A stretch of DNA of 64,000 bases from assembly GCF_014698965.1 (NCBI RefSeq), contig NZ_JACXAE010000029.1:120094-184093 (forward strand), given 5' to 3'. The notes below the pieces were generated by a model that was not told where the DNA came from, made no database searches, and was given only the letters and a program-made list of their open reading frames with translations. The position numbers and the translations under genes were made by a program. Positions 24,394 through 32,889 of this stretch are shown piece after piece (within the stretch, counting starts at the first letter, position 1; every line of letters starts with the position of its first letter). The stretch is from Iningainema tapete BLCC-T55. Its GTDB lineage: Bacteria > Cyanobacteriota > Cyanobacteriia > Cyanobacteriales > Nostocaceae.

Positions 24394-25116
24394 ATGAACA
24401 CAGATAATTATAATATTTTAGAAATTAAAGACCTTTGTGTTAACTATGGTGGAATTCAAGCTTTAAAAAATATTAGTTTAACGGTTAATAAAGGTGAGGT
24501 AGTGACTTTAATTGGTGCTAATGGTGCTGGAAAAAGTACTACTCTCCGCGCTATTTCTAAAATGATTAGTCCTAAAAGTGGTGAGATTATTTATAATGGG
24601 CGTAGCATTAATCGTCGTCCATCGCATGAAGTTGTTAAACTGGGGATCGCTCATTGTCCAGAAGGACGTAGAGTTTTAGCGCGGCAAACTGTTTTTGATA
24701 ATCTGCTTTTGGGTGCTTATATTCGCTCGAATCAAGTAGAGGTGAAGGCTGATATTAAGCATCAATTTGAGTTGTTTCCACGTTTAGCACAAAGGCGCGA
24801 TCAATTGGCGGGAACTCTTAGCGGTGGGGAACAACAAATGTTGGCGATCGCTCGTGCTGTAATGAGTAAACCCCAACTTTTGCTTTTAGATGAACCTAGT
24901 TTGGGTTTAGCACCAGCAATAGTCAGGGAAATCTTTACTATTATTGAGAATTTGCGTGCTACAGGCGTTACTATTTTGCTAGTTGAACAAAACGCCAACC
25001 TAGCTCTACAAATTGCTGATCGGGGATACGTTTTAGAAGCTGGTTGCATTACTTTAGGTGGCGCAGCATCAGAGTTAATCAGTGATGAGCGCGTCAAGAA
25101 GGCTTATTTAGGATAA
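24394..25116 (+). CDS. LivF-type ABC ATPase
   Basis: About 240 residues from the ATG at 24394. An in-frame ATG at 24361 would add the repeat-like DDNYNYRYTQ and overlap the LivG-type gene by 8 bases, and cannot be excluded. LCVNYGGIQALKNISLTV, Walker A GANGAGKSTTLRAISK, the signature LSGGEQQMLAIARAV and Walker B LLLLDEPSLGLAP are all present. NANLALQIADRGYVLEAG is the LivF C-terminal mark. It is the last gene of the five-gene amino-acid-type transporter operon. Confidence 0.92.
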   Translation: MNTDNYNILEIKDLCVNYGGIQALKNISLTVNKGEVVTLIGANGAGKSTTLRAISKMISPKSGEIIYNGRSINRRPSHEVVKLGIAHCPEGRRVLARQTVFDNLLLGAYIRSNQVEVKADIKHQFELFPRLAQRRDQLAGTLSGGEQQMLAIARAVMSKPQLLLLDEPSLGLAPAIVREIFTIIENLRATGVTILLVEQNANLALQIADRGYVLEAGCITLGGAASELISDERVKKAYLG

Positions 25117-25193
25117 CAAATCTGCTGAAGAGACACAATAGAATTAAGATGATGCAATTAATTTCCGCTTGATTCCGAGTAAGGAGTAAAATT

Positions 25194-25373
25194 ATGTCTA
25201 TGTCTTGGCAAGAATTACGTAAAGAAGCGTATAATTTATCTGTAAACGACAGATTAGCTTTAGTAGATGCTGTCATCCAGTCACTTATGGATGAACTCGA
25301 ACCTAGTACACCAGTGGCAAAAGGAACTTTAACAGGCTTGCGTGGTTTACTGAAACAAGACGGAGTAAAGTAA
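25194..25373 (+). CDS. Small antitoxin-like protein, 59 aa
   Basis: The ATG at 25194 is preceded by GGAG, and the frame runs 59 codons. The product begins MSMSWQELRKEAYNLSVNDR and continues LALVDAVIQSLMDELEP. The central LSVNDRLALVDAVIQSL resembles the N-terminal helix of small addiction-module antitoxins. No toxin frame follows on this strand; the next genes are the opposing PIN-domain pair. It could be an orphan antitoxin. Confidence 0.55.
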   Translation: MSMSWQELRKEAYNLSVNDRLALVDAVIQSLMDELEPSTPVAKGTLTGLRGLLKQDGVK

Positions 25374-25399
25374 AATTACTAACATGGTATTAAATTTGC

Positions 25400-25855
25400 T
25401 TACGAATGATTTAGGGATGAAATACTACGTGGATCGACGACGGTAATTTCAGAAAATCGCTTGAAGTCGTTGGTGTTGAATGTCAGTAGATGACTGAGTT
25501 TATGAGCAATCATAGCAGCAACTAATCGCGTATCGTGTGCTGGTTTGCCCATGACTTGATGTTTTGCAACAAGCTGTTCCCACCCAACAAAGATAGTGGA
25601 AATATCTGGCTTTAATTGAAAAAGATCTTTCAGAATTGATAATTCCTGAGATGCTTCTGTTAAAGTAAGACCTAAACCATTTGTACTAGTTGGTCGGGTA
25701 GCAACTACCCAAAACTCAATTAGGTTTTGCGGAATAATGTAAAGAATCTCTCCCTGTGTTTGGAGAACAGTATACGCACTTTGGACATGAGGATGCATTG
25801 GATCAACTCGATGAACCAAACGTACTAAAACATTGGTATCTACCAAATAGCTCAT
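25400..25855 (-). CDS. PIN-domain toxin (VapC-like RNase)
   Basis: A 151-residue PIN-domain protein. The start at 25855 gives MSYLVDTNVLVRLV, with the first active-site aspartate at residue 6. The later acidic residues lie in NLIEFWVVA, HDTRLVAAM and FNTNDFKRF. PIN toxins cleave RNA and are kept in check by a cognate antitoxin. The start overlaps the stop of the upstream antitoxin-like gene by 4 bases, the standard layout of a type II toxin-antitoxin pair. A longer frame to 25969 lies inside the antitoxin gene and is not used. Confidence 0.85.
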   Translation of the reverse strand: MSYLVDTNVLVRLVHRVDPMHPHVQSAYTVLQTQGEILYIIPQNLIEFWVVATRPTSTNGLGLTLTEASQELSILKDLFQLKPDISTIFVGWEQLVAKHQVMGKPAHDTRLVAAMIAHKLSHLLTFNTNDFKRFSEITVVDPRSISSLNHS

Positions 25856-26127
25856 AACATTTGATCTTCTCTGGTGTAGATACTTTCGCGGCTGAGTGCT
25901 TGATCTGAGAGTGGCGGTGCTTGAGCAAGGGAGGGACTTTGACCTAGCATGGTCATAGCAGCTTTCCATTTCTCCTGAGGTGTTGTTGCATCAATAGAGG
26001 CTTCTTCTTTAGCTAAACTGTTTTCCACTAAAGATTCAAGATAAGTTTCAACTGACATCCCCTGTGCCGCAGCATGAGTAACTAAACGCGCCTCGACTTC
26101 TGGTTTTAGTTTAAGGGTAATTGTCAT
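25852..26127 (-). CDS. Antitoxin of the PIN-domain pair
   Basis: A 91-residue protein from the ATG at 26127. MTITLKLKPEVEARLVTHAA followed by AQGMSVETYLESLVENSL is a ribbon-helix-helix-like DNA-binding start. The C-terminal part (LSDQALSRESIYTREDQML) would wrap the toxin. The gene precedes and overlaps the PIN-domain gene. It probably represses its own promoter together with the toxin. Confidence 0.75.
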   Translation of the reverse strand: MTITLKLKPEVEARLVTHAAAQGMSVETYLESLVENSLAKEEASIDATTPQEKWKAAMTMLGQSPSLAQAPPLSDQALSRESIYTREDQML

Positions 26128-26198
26128 ATAACAGTTCTCAATTAAGCTATTCAGGTTGTATCCAGTATAAAACAATATCATCTAACTTAAGCGATACT

Positions 26199-26783
26199 TT
26201 ACAAATTGCTGTTTTCTACATTCGCATCAATTAGAACCGAGAGCGCACTTTGAGCAAACGTTGCTCCATTGGGTGACTGTTCGATTGTTGCCATTAAGCT
26301 AGCTCCGCCAATTAGGAGAAGATACTGCTGCGAAAAGAAATCCGGATTTTTGACACCAGCCTCTTTTGCTAAACGCATAATAATTTGTCGAATCGACTCT
26401 CGCAGATCCACTGAAACTTGATGTGCCTTGTGAGACGTATCGGCAATTTCCAAAACCGCATTAATAAACGGACAACCCCGAAAGTAGGGACTTGAGTACC
26501 ACTCACGCAACACATCAAAAGTTGCTAATAAGCGTTCTTTGGGCGTATTTCCTCGCTCTACAACCGCATCCTCGAACCAGCACAACCACTCTTTGGCGCG
26601 ATATTTCATCACTTCTTCAATTAACAAGTCTTTAGACGGAAACCAGCGGTAAAGCGTCCGTTTAGCAACGCCTGACGCTGCAATGACTTCATTAATGCCG
26701 ACGTGCTGAATGCCCTTCTGATAGAAGAGTTCAGAAGCCGTTTTGAGGATTTGTTGCCGAGCGTGACTTGATTCAATCGTCAT
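26199..26783 (-). CDS. TetR/AcrR-family regulator
   Basis: About 194 residues from the ATG at 26783. ARQQILKTASELFYQKGIQH and GVAKRTLYRWFPSKDLLIEE form the N-terminal helix-turn-helix of TetR proteins. The rest is a helical ligand domain (WYSSPYFRGCPFINAVLE). A TTG at 26801 would add six residues but lies inside an inverted repeat that looks like its operator. It is divergent from a carboxymuconolactone-decarboxylase-family gene, and two identical palindromes lie between them. It probably represses itself and its neighbour until a small, perhaps reactive, molecule binds. Confidence 0.88.
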   Translation of the reverse strand: MTIESSHARQQILKTASELFYQKGIQHVGINEVIAASGVAKRTLYRWFPSKDLLIEEVMKYRAKEWLCWFEDAVVERGNTPKERLLATFDVLREWYSSPYFRGCPFINAVLEIADTSHKAHQVSVDLRESIRQIIMRLAKEAGVKNPDFFSQQYLLLIGGASLMATIEQSPNGATFAQSALSVLIDANVENSNL

Positions 26784-26795
26784 GGTTTGATTAGT

Positions 26796-26809
26796 AGACA
26801 AGTTTGTCT
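26796..26809. promoter_or_regulatory. Candidate TetR operator 1
   Basis: AGACAA-GT-TTGTCT is a two-fold-symmetric site with 6-bp arms. The surrounding TAGACAAGTTTGTCTCCTT is repeated exactly at 26839-26857. It lies 13 bases in front of the TetR-type start codon. Confidence 0.6.
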
Positions 26810-26839
26810 CCTTTGAAATACAATAGCACTAACTTTGGT

Positions 26840-26853
26840 AGACAAGTTTGTCT
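26840..26853. promoter_or_regulatory. Candidate TetR operator 2
   Basis: This is a second exact copy of AGACAA-GT-TTGTCT, 44 bases from the first (about four helical turns) and 26 bases in front of the divergent gene. The pair suggests cooperative binding of two repressor dimers and control of both genes. Confidence 0.6.
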
Positions 26854-26879
26854 CCTTCACCCATTCGAGGCAACAACCG

Positions 26880-27440
26880 ATGGACTTTACCATTCACACG
26901 ATTGATAGCGCCCCTGTTGATTCCAAGGCGGCTTTAATTCACGCGCAACAAACGTTTGGGTTTATTCCCAATCTAGAAGGTATTATCGCGGAAGCACCAG
27001 CATTGCTTAAAGGTTCGATGGCACTATGGGATTTATTTGCTACGACAAGTTTCAGCCCAATTGAACAGCAAGTGATTTATTTGACGATAAATTACGAACA
27101 CGAGTGTCACTATTGCATGGCAGCCCATTCTGGCTTGGCAAAGATGATTGGCATGAACAGTGAAGATATTCAAGCGCTACGCGATCGCACGCCATTGAAA
27201 GATCCACAATTGCAAGCTTTGCGCCATTTTACACAAAGAATGATTCAAGCGCGGGGTTGGGTTGAAGATCGTGAAATTGAGGAATTTCTAGCAGTTGGTT
27301 ACAGTCAACGCCAAGTGCTGGAAGTCATTCTTGGCATTGCAATTAAAGTGATACACAACTATACAAATCACATCGCTAAAACGCCCCTTGAGAAACCATT
27401 TCAGTCATACACATGGTCAAAACCTGCAGACATCACGTAG
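26880..27440 (+). CDS. Carboxymuconolactone decarboxylase/AhpD-family protein
   Basis: About 186 residues from the ATG at 26880. HECHYCMAAHSGLAKMIGM carries the CxxC-like pair (Cys-His-Tyr-Cys) and the following histidine of AhpD-type peroxidase-related proteins. FGFIPNLEGIIAEAPALLKG is the usual N-terminal part. Such proteins reduce or decarboxylate small substrates and often answer oxidative or electrophile stress. It is controlled in all likelihood by the divergent TetR-type gene. The in-frame start at 26835 would sit inside the operator and is rejected. Confidence 0.85.
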   Translation: MDFTIHTIDSAPVDSKAALIHAQQTFGFIPNLEGIIAEAPALLKGSMALWDLFATTSFSPIEQQVIYLTINYEHECHYCMAAHSGLAKMIGMNSEDIQALRDRTPLKDPQLQALRHFTQRMIQARGWVEDREIEEFLAVGYSQRQVLEVILGIAIKVIHNYTNHIAKTPLEKPFQSYTWSKPADIT

Positions 27441-27853
27441 TATTTGACCTAACTGGAGAGTTATCAATGGCTTGATCTCCTATGATCTGCTGAAAATCCT
27501 ATAATTTCACATAGATATTTGCTGTCATTCTTCTGGAGTGGAGAGCAGCGCTGCTGGAGGGAAATGAGAATTCTGTTAGATACTTACATTTTCCTCTAGT
27601 TGATCAGGGCGCGATCGCTGTCTGCCTCCCCACATCCAGAGTCATATAGTTATGAACTTTTGTGAAGATGCAGAGAGTTTTGCGTAAAACTCGCTGTTGA
27701 GACTGAGAATTAAGTAGAGGCTCTTGCCTTTTGTTCAACTTAAGCGTGCATCTACTGCCACTCCTGGAATCGCTTTGATTTCGGGTTTAGTCGCAGTTGC
27801 TCTCGATTAACTTAATTCTGCACTGAACTATAGTTTCACAAGGACTAATAGAC
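27441..27853. other. Intergenic region, 413 bp, nothing recognised
   Basis: No gene, RNA or clear hairpin is seen between the AhpD-type and RTX genes. It holds one HIP1 octamer (GCGATCGC near 27612). A promoter of the RTX gene presumably lies near its right end. Confidence 0.5.
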
Positions 27854-29206
27854 GTGGCATCTTTCAACGGTACTTCTGGTAATGATAATCTGGTTGGGAC
27901 TCTAGGAAGTGATAGCTTTTTCGGTGATTTGGGTGATGATATTCTTGATGGTCGTGGTGGTGGTGATACGTTTGTCTTCAACGATGTATTTGGTACCCTC
28001 TATTTCCCTATTGCTAAACCGGATGATACCCAAGACGTGCATGTTTACAGTAATGATGGTCTTGACATCATTAAAAACTTTAGTATAGGTAAGGATAGTA
28101 TTATTAGTATTGACCCTAAGACTCACTCGCGTAAGCATGTAGATATGCCATATGATGTGAGTTCACCTAATCTAAAAATGAGGAATGAAACTGAATCTAT
28201 CTTCGGCACCATATATTCTGACACAATAAATGGAACTTCGGCACACGAAACTATATATGGTTTGTCCGGCAATGATCTACTGTACGGCAACGCTGGTAAC
28301 GACGTTCTGTATGGAGATGCGGGCGATGACAGACTTTACGGTGGTGCAGGCTCTAACGTATTGTACGGAGGACCGGGCAACGATTATCTGAGTGGCGGAG
28401 GAGACGCTAACAACGAGCTGTATGGAGATGCGGGCGATGACATCCTCGATGGTAGTGGGTCGTATCCAGACATCCTAATTGGTGGAACTGGCAACGACAC
28501 CTATATTGTGGGCAATCTCGTAATAATTAAGGAATATAATTTGGGCGATCAGATTACAGAAAAATTGAACGAAGGAACGGATACGGTTAAATCTCCCATT
28601 AGCCATAAACTGGGTGACAACCTAGAGAACTTGGTTCTCACAGGCAGTGAAGATATCAATGGCTTAGGCAACGCCTTGGACAATCGAATTGAGGGTAATG
28701 CTGGTCAGAACTTTTTGGCGGGCGGCGACGGCAATGACTACTTGCTCGGCTATGGGGGCGACGACATTCTAGTTGGTGAAGCAGGCAACGATACCCTTGA
28801 AGGCGGTGCTGGCGACGACTTGCTGGATGGGGGTGCCGGTAATGACACGCTTATAGGCGGTACTGGTAACGATCGCCTGAATGGGGGTGTTGGTAGCGAC
28901 ACGCTTACAGGCGGTGCGGGTGTTGATAAGTTTGTCTTTAACTCCACGTCTCAAGGCATTGACATCATTAAAGACTTTAGCTCTGTGGAGAGCGACAAAA
29001 TTCAGATTTCCAAAACTGGGTTTGGCGCTACTTCCACTAATCAGTTCAGTTATAACAATAACACTGGTGCCTTGTCCTTCCAAGGAACTCATTTCGCCAC
29101 TCTTGAGAACAAGCCTAGTTTTGTACCCAGTGTTGATATTGAGCTTGTCTCTTCTTCGGGTGTAACCTCTTCTCAACCAGGAACGTTTATTGGCGTTGCT
29201 AATTGA
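27854..29206 (+). CDS. RTX calcium-binding repeat protein
   Basis: A 450-residue protein starting at GTG. Nonapeptide RTX repeats of type GGxGxDxLx occur in the N-terminal 40 residues (GNDNLVGTLGSD), around residues 135-205 (GNDLLYGNAGNDVLYGDAG) and around 290-360 (GNDTLEGGAGDDLLDGGAG). These bind calcium and fold into a parallel beta-roll outside the cell. The C-terminus, with FVFNSTSQGIDIIKDFS and a Ser/Val-rich tail, fits a type I secretion signal. There is no N-terminal signal peptide and no enzyme domain is evident. It may be a surface or extracellular matrix protein. No type I exporter gene is nearby. Confidence 0.85.
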   Translation: MASFNGTSGNDNLVGTLGSDSFFGDLGDDILDGRGGGDTFVFNDVFGTLYFPIAKPDDTQDVHVYSNDGLDIIKNFSIGKDSIISIDPKTHSRKHVDMPYDVSSPNLKMRNETESIFGTIYSDTINGTSAHETIYGLSGNDLLYGNAGNDVLYGDAGDDRLYGGAGSNVLYGGPGNDYLSGGGDANNELYGDAGDDILDGSGSYPDILIGGTGNDTYIVGNLVIIKEYNLGDQITEKLNEGTDTVKSPISHKLGDNLENLVLTGSEDINGLGNALDNRIEGNAGQNFLAGGDGNDYLLGYGGDDILVGEAGNDTLEGGAGDDLLDGGAGNDTLIGGTGNDRLNGGVGSDTLTGGAGVDKFVFNSTSQGIDIIKDFSSVESDKIQISKTGFGATSTNQFSYNNNTGALSFQGTHFATLENKPSFVPSVDIELVSSSGVTSSQPGTFIGVAN

Positions 29207-29291
29207 CAGCATGAAAATAGAAGCGCAAAGGCGTGGCAGTGCGTTGCACCTGTGACCAAAGTTGAAGCAACTGCCGCTCCAAAAACAATAA

Positions 29292-29318
29292 CCCCACCTA
29301 GAGAATTTCTAGGCGGGG
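29292..29318. terminator. Hairpin behind the RTX gene
   Basis: CCCCACCTAGA pairs with TCTAGGCGGGG around a short AT loop (one mismatch), 85 bases after the RTX stop codon. The stem is GC-rich, but no T-run follows, so it is a possible terminator or a small palindromic repeat. Confidence 0.4.
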
Positions 29319-29436
29319 ACGTTAATTGGATGTGGCTACTATTCTTCTTCAGCGTTGTAAATTTCCTGGGTTTCATCTTGGTATTAAAATAACTTTATAA
29401 GAACTTTACAAACTTGCCGAGCAGGAGACTTTTGCT

Positions 29437-32043
29437 GTGTTCTCTCAAAGCTTATTTCATCAGTGGTGGCAGTTGGGGCTAGCAAGTTTATTGGCTTTAG
29501 TTGGGGCGATTACAGGAGCCAACGAATCTGCCAAAGCCCAGATAGTACATGATAACAGCTTGGGTCAGGAAAGTTCTGTCGTCAGACCTTTTGCTCCTAA
29601 CTCGCCTATTGACCGGATAGATGGTGGAGCAATTCGGGGTGACAATCTATTCCACAGTTTTGAGCAGTTCAACGTTAATGCCGGACGACAAGCCTTTTTT
29701 ACGAATCCTCCTGGTATTAAGAATATTATTAGTCGGGTGACGGGGGGTAGCCGCTCCGAAATTCTCGGCACGCTCGGTGTCTTGGGTTCTGCTAACCTGT
29801 TTCTGATTAATTCCAATGGGATTATCTTTGGTCCGAATGCCCTCCTCAATATAAGAGGTTCTTTTGTAGCGACAACAGCTAATGCCATCGGGTTTGGCGA
29901 CCGAGGCTTCTTCAGTACATCGGTTCCTGATTTTCCCCCACTCCTGACGGTCAATCCTTCAGCTTTGCTATTCAATCAAATTGCCAAGCCGATTACCAAT
30001 CAATCTACAGCAGGTTTGCGACTTCCTGCTAATCAAAGTTTGTTGTTGGTGGGTGGTAATGTGAACTTGTCCGGGGGTTTATTGCGGACTCAAGGTGGTC
30101 GAGTAGAGTTGGGAGGATTGGCAGGAGCAGGAACGGTAGGGCTAAATGTGGATGGCAACAACCTGCGGCTCAATTTTCCCCAGACTGTGCAAAGAGCAGA
30201 TGTATCCTTGACAAATGGTGCTACAGTTGATGTCAGTTTTGATCGAGGCAGCGGCGATATCCAAGTACTAGGTAGGCGTATCACACTTGCTGATGGTTCA
30301 AAGATTGTAGCTGATAATTTAGGATCGCAACCGGGAGGAACTTTAACCGTGTCTGCCTCCGAGTTAGTGGAAGTAACTGGAGGAAGCAGCTTGTCAGCTG
30401 AGAATGATGGTGTTGGGACTGGTGGAGATTTGACGATTGACACTGGGAAGTTGATGATCCGAGATGGGGCGCTTTTAGCAGCTGGTACTTTTGAGGGACT
30501 TGGGAGGAATGTGACTGTAAGAGCTTCTGACTCAGTAGAACTAAGTGGAACTTCAGTAGATGGTAAGCCTAGTGGCATATCAACTCAGAGTGATGGTTCC
30601 GGAAATGCCGGTTCGGTAAGGATTGAAACTGGGCGATTGATTGTTCAGGATGGGGCAGTAGTCTCAACTTCTACCGCAGGTTCGGGGCAAGGGGGTACGT
30701 TGGTTGTAACTGCCTCTGATTTCGTGCAACTGATTGGAACATCAACATCAGTAGATGATCCGATTCCTAGTGGTCTGTTTGCTTTGGCTCGAGGTTCCGG
30801 CAAACCTGGAGACTTGACGATCGCAACGAGGCAGTTAATTGTCCGGGATGGGGCAAGAGCTTCAACTTCCAATGTAGGCTCGGCTCAGTCGGGAGGGACG
30901 TTGAGTGTGAATGCTTCCGAGTCGGTGCAACTGATTGGAACATCGGCAAATAGTCAGGTCAGAAGCGGCTTGCTTGTTGGAACTACAGGTATCGGATCTG
31001 CAGGAGAATTAACAATTAACACTGGGAAATTGCAAGTCTCAGATGGAGCAATTGTGTCTGCCCGTACTGAACGCGAGGGACGAGGAGGAAGCGTAATGGT
31101 GAGAGCCTCTGACTCTGTAGAGGTTATTAGTATCTCCGCTAATGGTCAGCCCAGCCTTTTGACAACAGAAACCACAGGCGTGGGAGATGCCGGGAATTTG
31201 ATGATTGACACTGAGCAGTTGACTATCAAAGATGGCGCACAAATAACTAGTAGCAGCACTGAACTGGGAAGGGCAGGTGATACTCAAGTACAAGCAAATT
31301 CTCTCAGTCTTGACCGGGGAAGTATTACTTCGCAAACTACATCGGGTAATGGGGGAGACATTACTATATCATTAAAAGACCTCTTACTAATGCGTGATGG
31401 TAGCCAAATATCCTCCACCGCAGGTACAGCACAGCAGCCAGGAGACGGCGGCAACATCAAAATTAACGCTCCTAATGGTTTTATTGTTGCTGTCCCTAGT
31501 GAAGATAGCGACATCACTGCTAATGCTTACACAGGTAAAGGCGGGAGTGTGGATATAGAAGCTGCTGGTATCTTTGGTATTCTACCTCGCCCAAATACAA
31601 CTTCCCTAAGTGACATCACTGCTAGTTCAACGTTTGGCGTGGACGGTACTGTGGAACTCAACACACTCGAAATCGACCCCAGTAGTGGCTTAGTTAACTT
31701 GCCAACAATACCAATTGACACGGAGATTGCCCAAGGTTGCGACAGTCCCAATTATGCTCAAAGTAGTTTCGTCATCACTGGGCGCGGTGGCTTACCTACT
31801 GATCCCCGAGACATTCTAACTCCTGATGCCGTACAAGTTGATTGGGTATCGCTCAAACCTAGTAGGGAAAATAGCTTTAATCGAACTGTTACCAGCACAA
31901 CCACCACACCAAAACGAATTGTCGAAGCTACTGGGTGGGTAGTAAACGAAAAAGGCGAAGTAATTCTCACAGCCGATTCTCCCACCGCTACGCCTCGCAG
32001 TCCTTGGCAAACCCTTGCTTATTGCTCTGTTCAGCATAAGTGA
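29437..32043 (+). CDS. Filamentous-haemagglutinin-type secreted protein (TpsA-like)
   Basis: An 868-residue protein starting at GTG with a signal peptide (WQLGLASLLALVGAITGANE then AKAQ). The two-partner secretion domain follows: IVHDNSLGQESSVV, GDNLFHSFEQFNVNAG, NIISRVTGGSRSEILGTL, NLFLINSNGIIFGPNA. The rest is a series of imperfect repeats such as GDLTIDTGKLMIRDGA and SVEVISISANGQPS. They should form a long right-handed beta-helix. It is presumably exported through an outer-membrane TpsB pore and serves as an adhesin or surface fibre. No TpsB gene is in the window. The stop codon lies 3 bases before a C-rich repeat. Confidence 0.9.
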   Translation: MFSQSLFHQWWQLGLASLLALVGAITGANESAKAQIVHDNSLGQESSVVRPFAPNSPIDRIDGGAIRGDNLFHSFEQFNVNAGRQAFFTNPPGIKNIISRVTGGSRSEILGTLGVLGSANLFLINSNGIIFGPNALLNIRGSFVATTANAIGFGDRGFFSTSVPDFPPLLTVNPSALLFNQIAKPITNQSTAGLRLPANQSLLLVGGNVNLSGGLLRTQGGRVELGGLAGAGTVGLNVDGNNLRLNFPQTVQRADVSLTNGATVDVSFDRGSGDIQVLGRRITLADGSKIVADNLGSQPGGTLTVSASELVEVTGGSSLSAENDGVGTGGDLTIDTGKLMIRDGALLAAGTFEGLGRNVTVRASDSVELSGTSVDGKPSGISTQSDGSGNAGSVRIETGRLIVQDGAVVSTSTAGSGQGGTLVVTASDFVQLIGTSTSVDDPIPSGLFALARGSGKPGDLTIATRQLIVRDGARASTSNVGSAQSGGTLSVNASESVQLIGTSANSQVRSGLLVGTTGIGSAGELTINTGKLQVSDGAIVSARTEREGRGGSVMVRASDSVEVISISANGQPSLLTTETTGVGDAGNLMIDTEQLTIKDGAQITSSSTELGRAGDTQVQANSLSLDRGSITSQTTSGNGGDITISLKDLLLMRDGSQISSTAGTAQQPGDGGNIKINAPNGFIVAVPSEDSDITANAYTGKGGSVDIEAAGIFGILPRPNTTSLSDITASSTFGVDGTVELNTLEIDPSSGLVNLPTIPIDTEIAQGCDSPNYAQSSFVITGRGGLPTDPRDILTPDAVQVDWVSLKPSRENSFNRTVTSTTTTPKRIVEATGWVVNEKGEVILTADSPTATPRSPWQTLAYCSVQHK

Positions 32044-32046
32044 GCA

Positions 32047-32116
32047 GATCCCCCCAACCCCACTTACCAAGGGGGGCATCAAACCCTCCTTTTTAACGGG
32101 GGCGTGCGTGGGGATC
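32047..32116. repeat. C-rich palindromic repeat between genes
   Basis: A block from GATCCCC to GGGGATC (7-bp terminal inverted repeat) with inner hairpins such as CCCCACTTACCAAGGGGGG. It lies between convergent genes and provides part of the stop codon of the Uma2 gene. It is of the family inserted in the coding regions at 14691, 52613 and 63652. Confidence 0.75.
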
Positions 32117-32795
32117 AAGTCTTGGTAGGCAAACTAGCAATTTGTTGCGCCAACCAAGCTGCAACACGGGTGTTTGCCTCTTTGTTCATGCGCTCTAGAG
32201 CTTGGTTTAATAGAGAAATGGGTAAACCTTGGAGTACTACAGATTCAGTGCATTCAGTATACTTACCATCCTGTAACTGAAATGCAAACACTCGCTGACC
32301 GCGAACATCAATCACCCAATACTCAGAAATCCCCAAAGAAGCATAAATTTTTTTCTTCTCATCAAGATCTGTTGTCAATGTCGTGTCGGAAATTTCACCA
32401 ACTAAATTAGGTGCTAGCCACTGGTGCAGATCGATCCGACGCGGTTCTCCTGGCTGCCAACGGGGGTAGTCTTCTCCCAAGTAAAGTACTAAATCGGGCG
32501 CACCAGCTTTTAAAGGGGACTTCTCTAATAAACAACGCCCTAAAGAACTGAAAACTTGTTCAGGTCTTTGAGTAGACCAAATAAAAAATAGCATTGTGAA
32601 GAGGTCACTAATACTAGCATGATTAATACCTTCTGCCCCCATATCTACCCAAAGCCAACCTTCGTCAAAAAATAGCCTTATTCTCTCAAGTTTTGGATCA
32701 TCGCGCAAAGCTACGTAATCTTGCCAAGTAGCGGTTTGCCATTGACGTAGATTCGCGATCGCATATTGAATAACTTTAGCGGCTGAGGCAGACAT
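32115..32795 (-). CDS. Uma2-family (DUF820) putative endonuclease
   Basis: A 226-residue member of the cyanobacterial Uma2 family. LERIRLFFDEGWLWVDMGAE and INHASISDLFTMLFFIW form the N-terminal half. The catalytic-type core is APDLVLYLGEDYPRW, LVGEISDTTLTTDLDEKKKI and GISEYWVIDVRGQRV. The active-site pattern is less regular than in the 11476-12090 protein: the aspartate of APDLVLYL and glutamate of LVGEIS are present. The role of these proteins is unknown. It converges on the FHA-type gene. Confidence 0.85.
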   Translation of the reverse strand: MSASAAKVIQYAIANLRQWQTATWQDYVALRDDPKLERIRLFFDEGWLWVDMGAEGINHASISDLFTMLFFIWSTQRPEQVFSSLGRCLLEKSPLKAGAPDLVLYLGEDYPRWQPGEPRRIDLHQWLAPNLVGEISDTTLTTDLDEKKKIYASLGISEYWVIDVRGQRVFAFQLQDGKYTECTESVVLQGLPISLLNQALERMNKEANTRVAAWLAQQIASLPTKT

Positions 32796-32850
32796 AGCAC
32801 AACACCAGCACCAATCCTAAATTTTAATTATACTTAATTTTATCTAGCAA

Positions 32851-32883
32851 AGAACCCCGGTTTCTCTAAGAAACCGGGGTTCT
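32851..32883. terminator. Strong hairpin, probable terminator
   Basis: AGAACCCCGGTTT and AAACCGGGGTTCT form a perfect 13-bp stem with a 7-base loop. TAATTTTTTT follows on the plus strand. It lies just behind the small membrane-protein gene that is read on the minus strand, and could stop transcription from either side. Confidence 0.7.
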
Positions 32884-32889
32884 AATTTT

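Noticed and set aside
20368..25116. Urea transporter urtABCDE, which would fit urea release by the URC pathway
   Set aside because: Gene order is similar, but the binding protein shows LivK/Nat-type sequence with a Thr/Asn linker and not the UrtA pattern I know; a neutral amino-acid system is more likely.
29565..31985. Several long reverse-strand reading frames opposite the FHA-type gene
   Set aside because: They mirror the repetitive codon pattern of the FHA-type gene, have no family features or ribosome sites, and overlap it fully.
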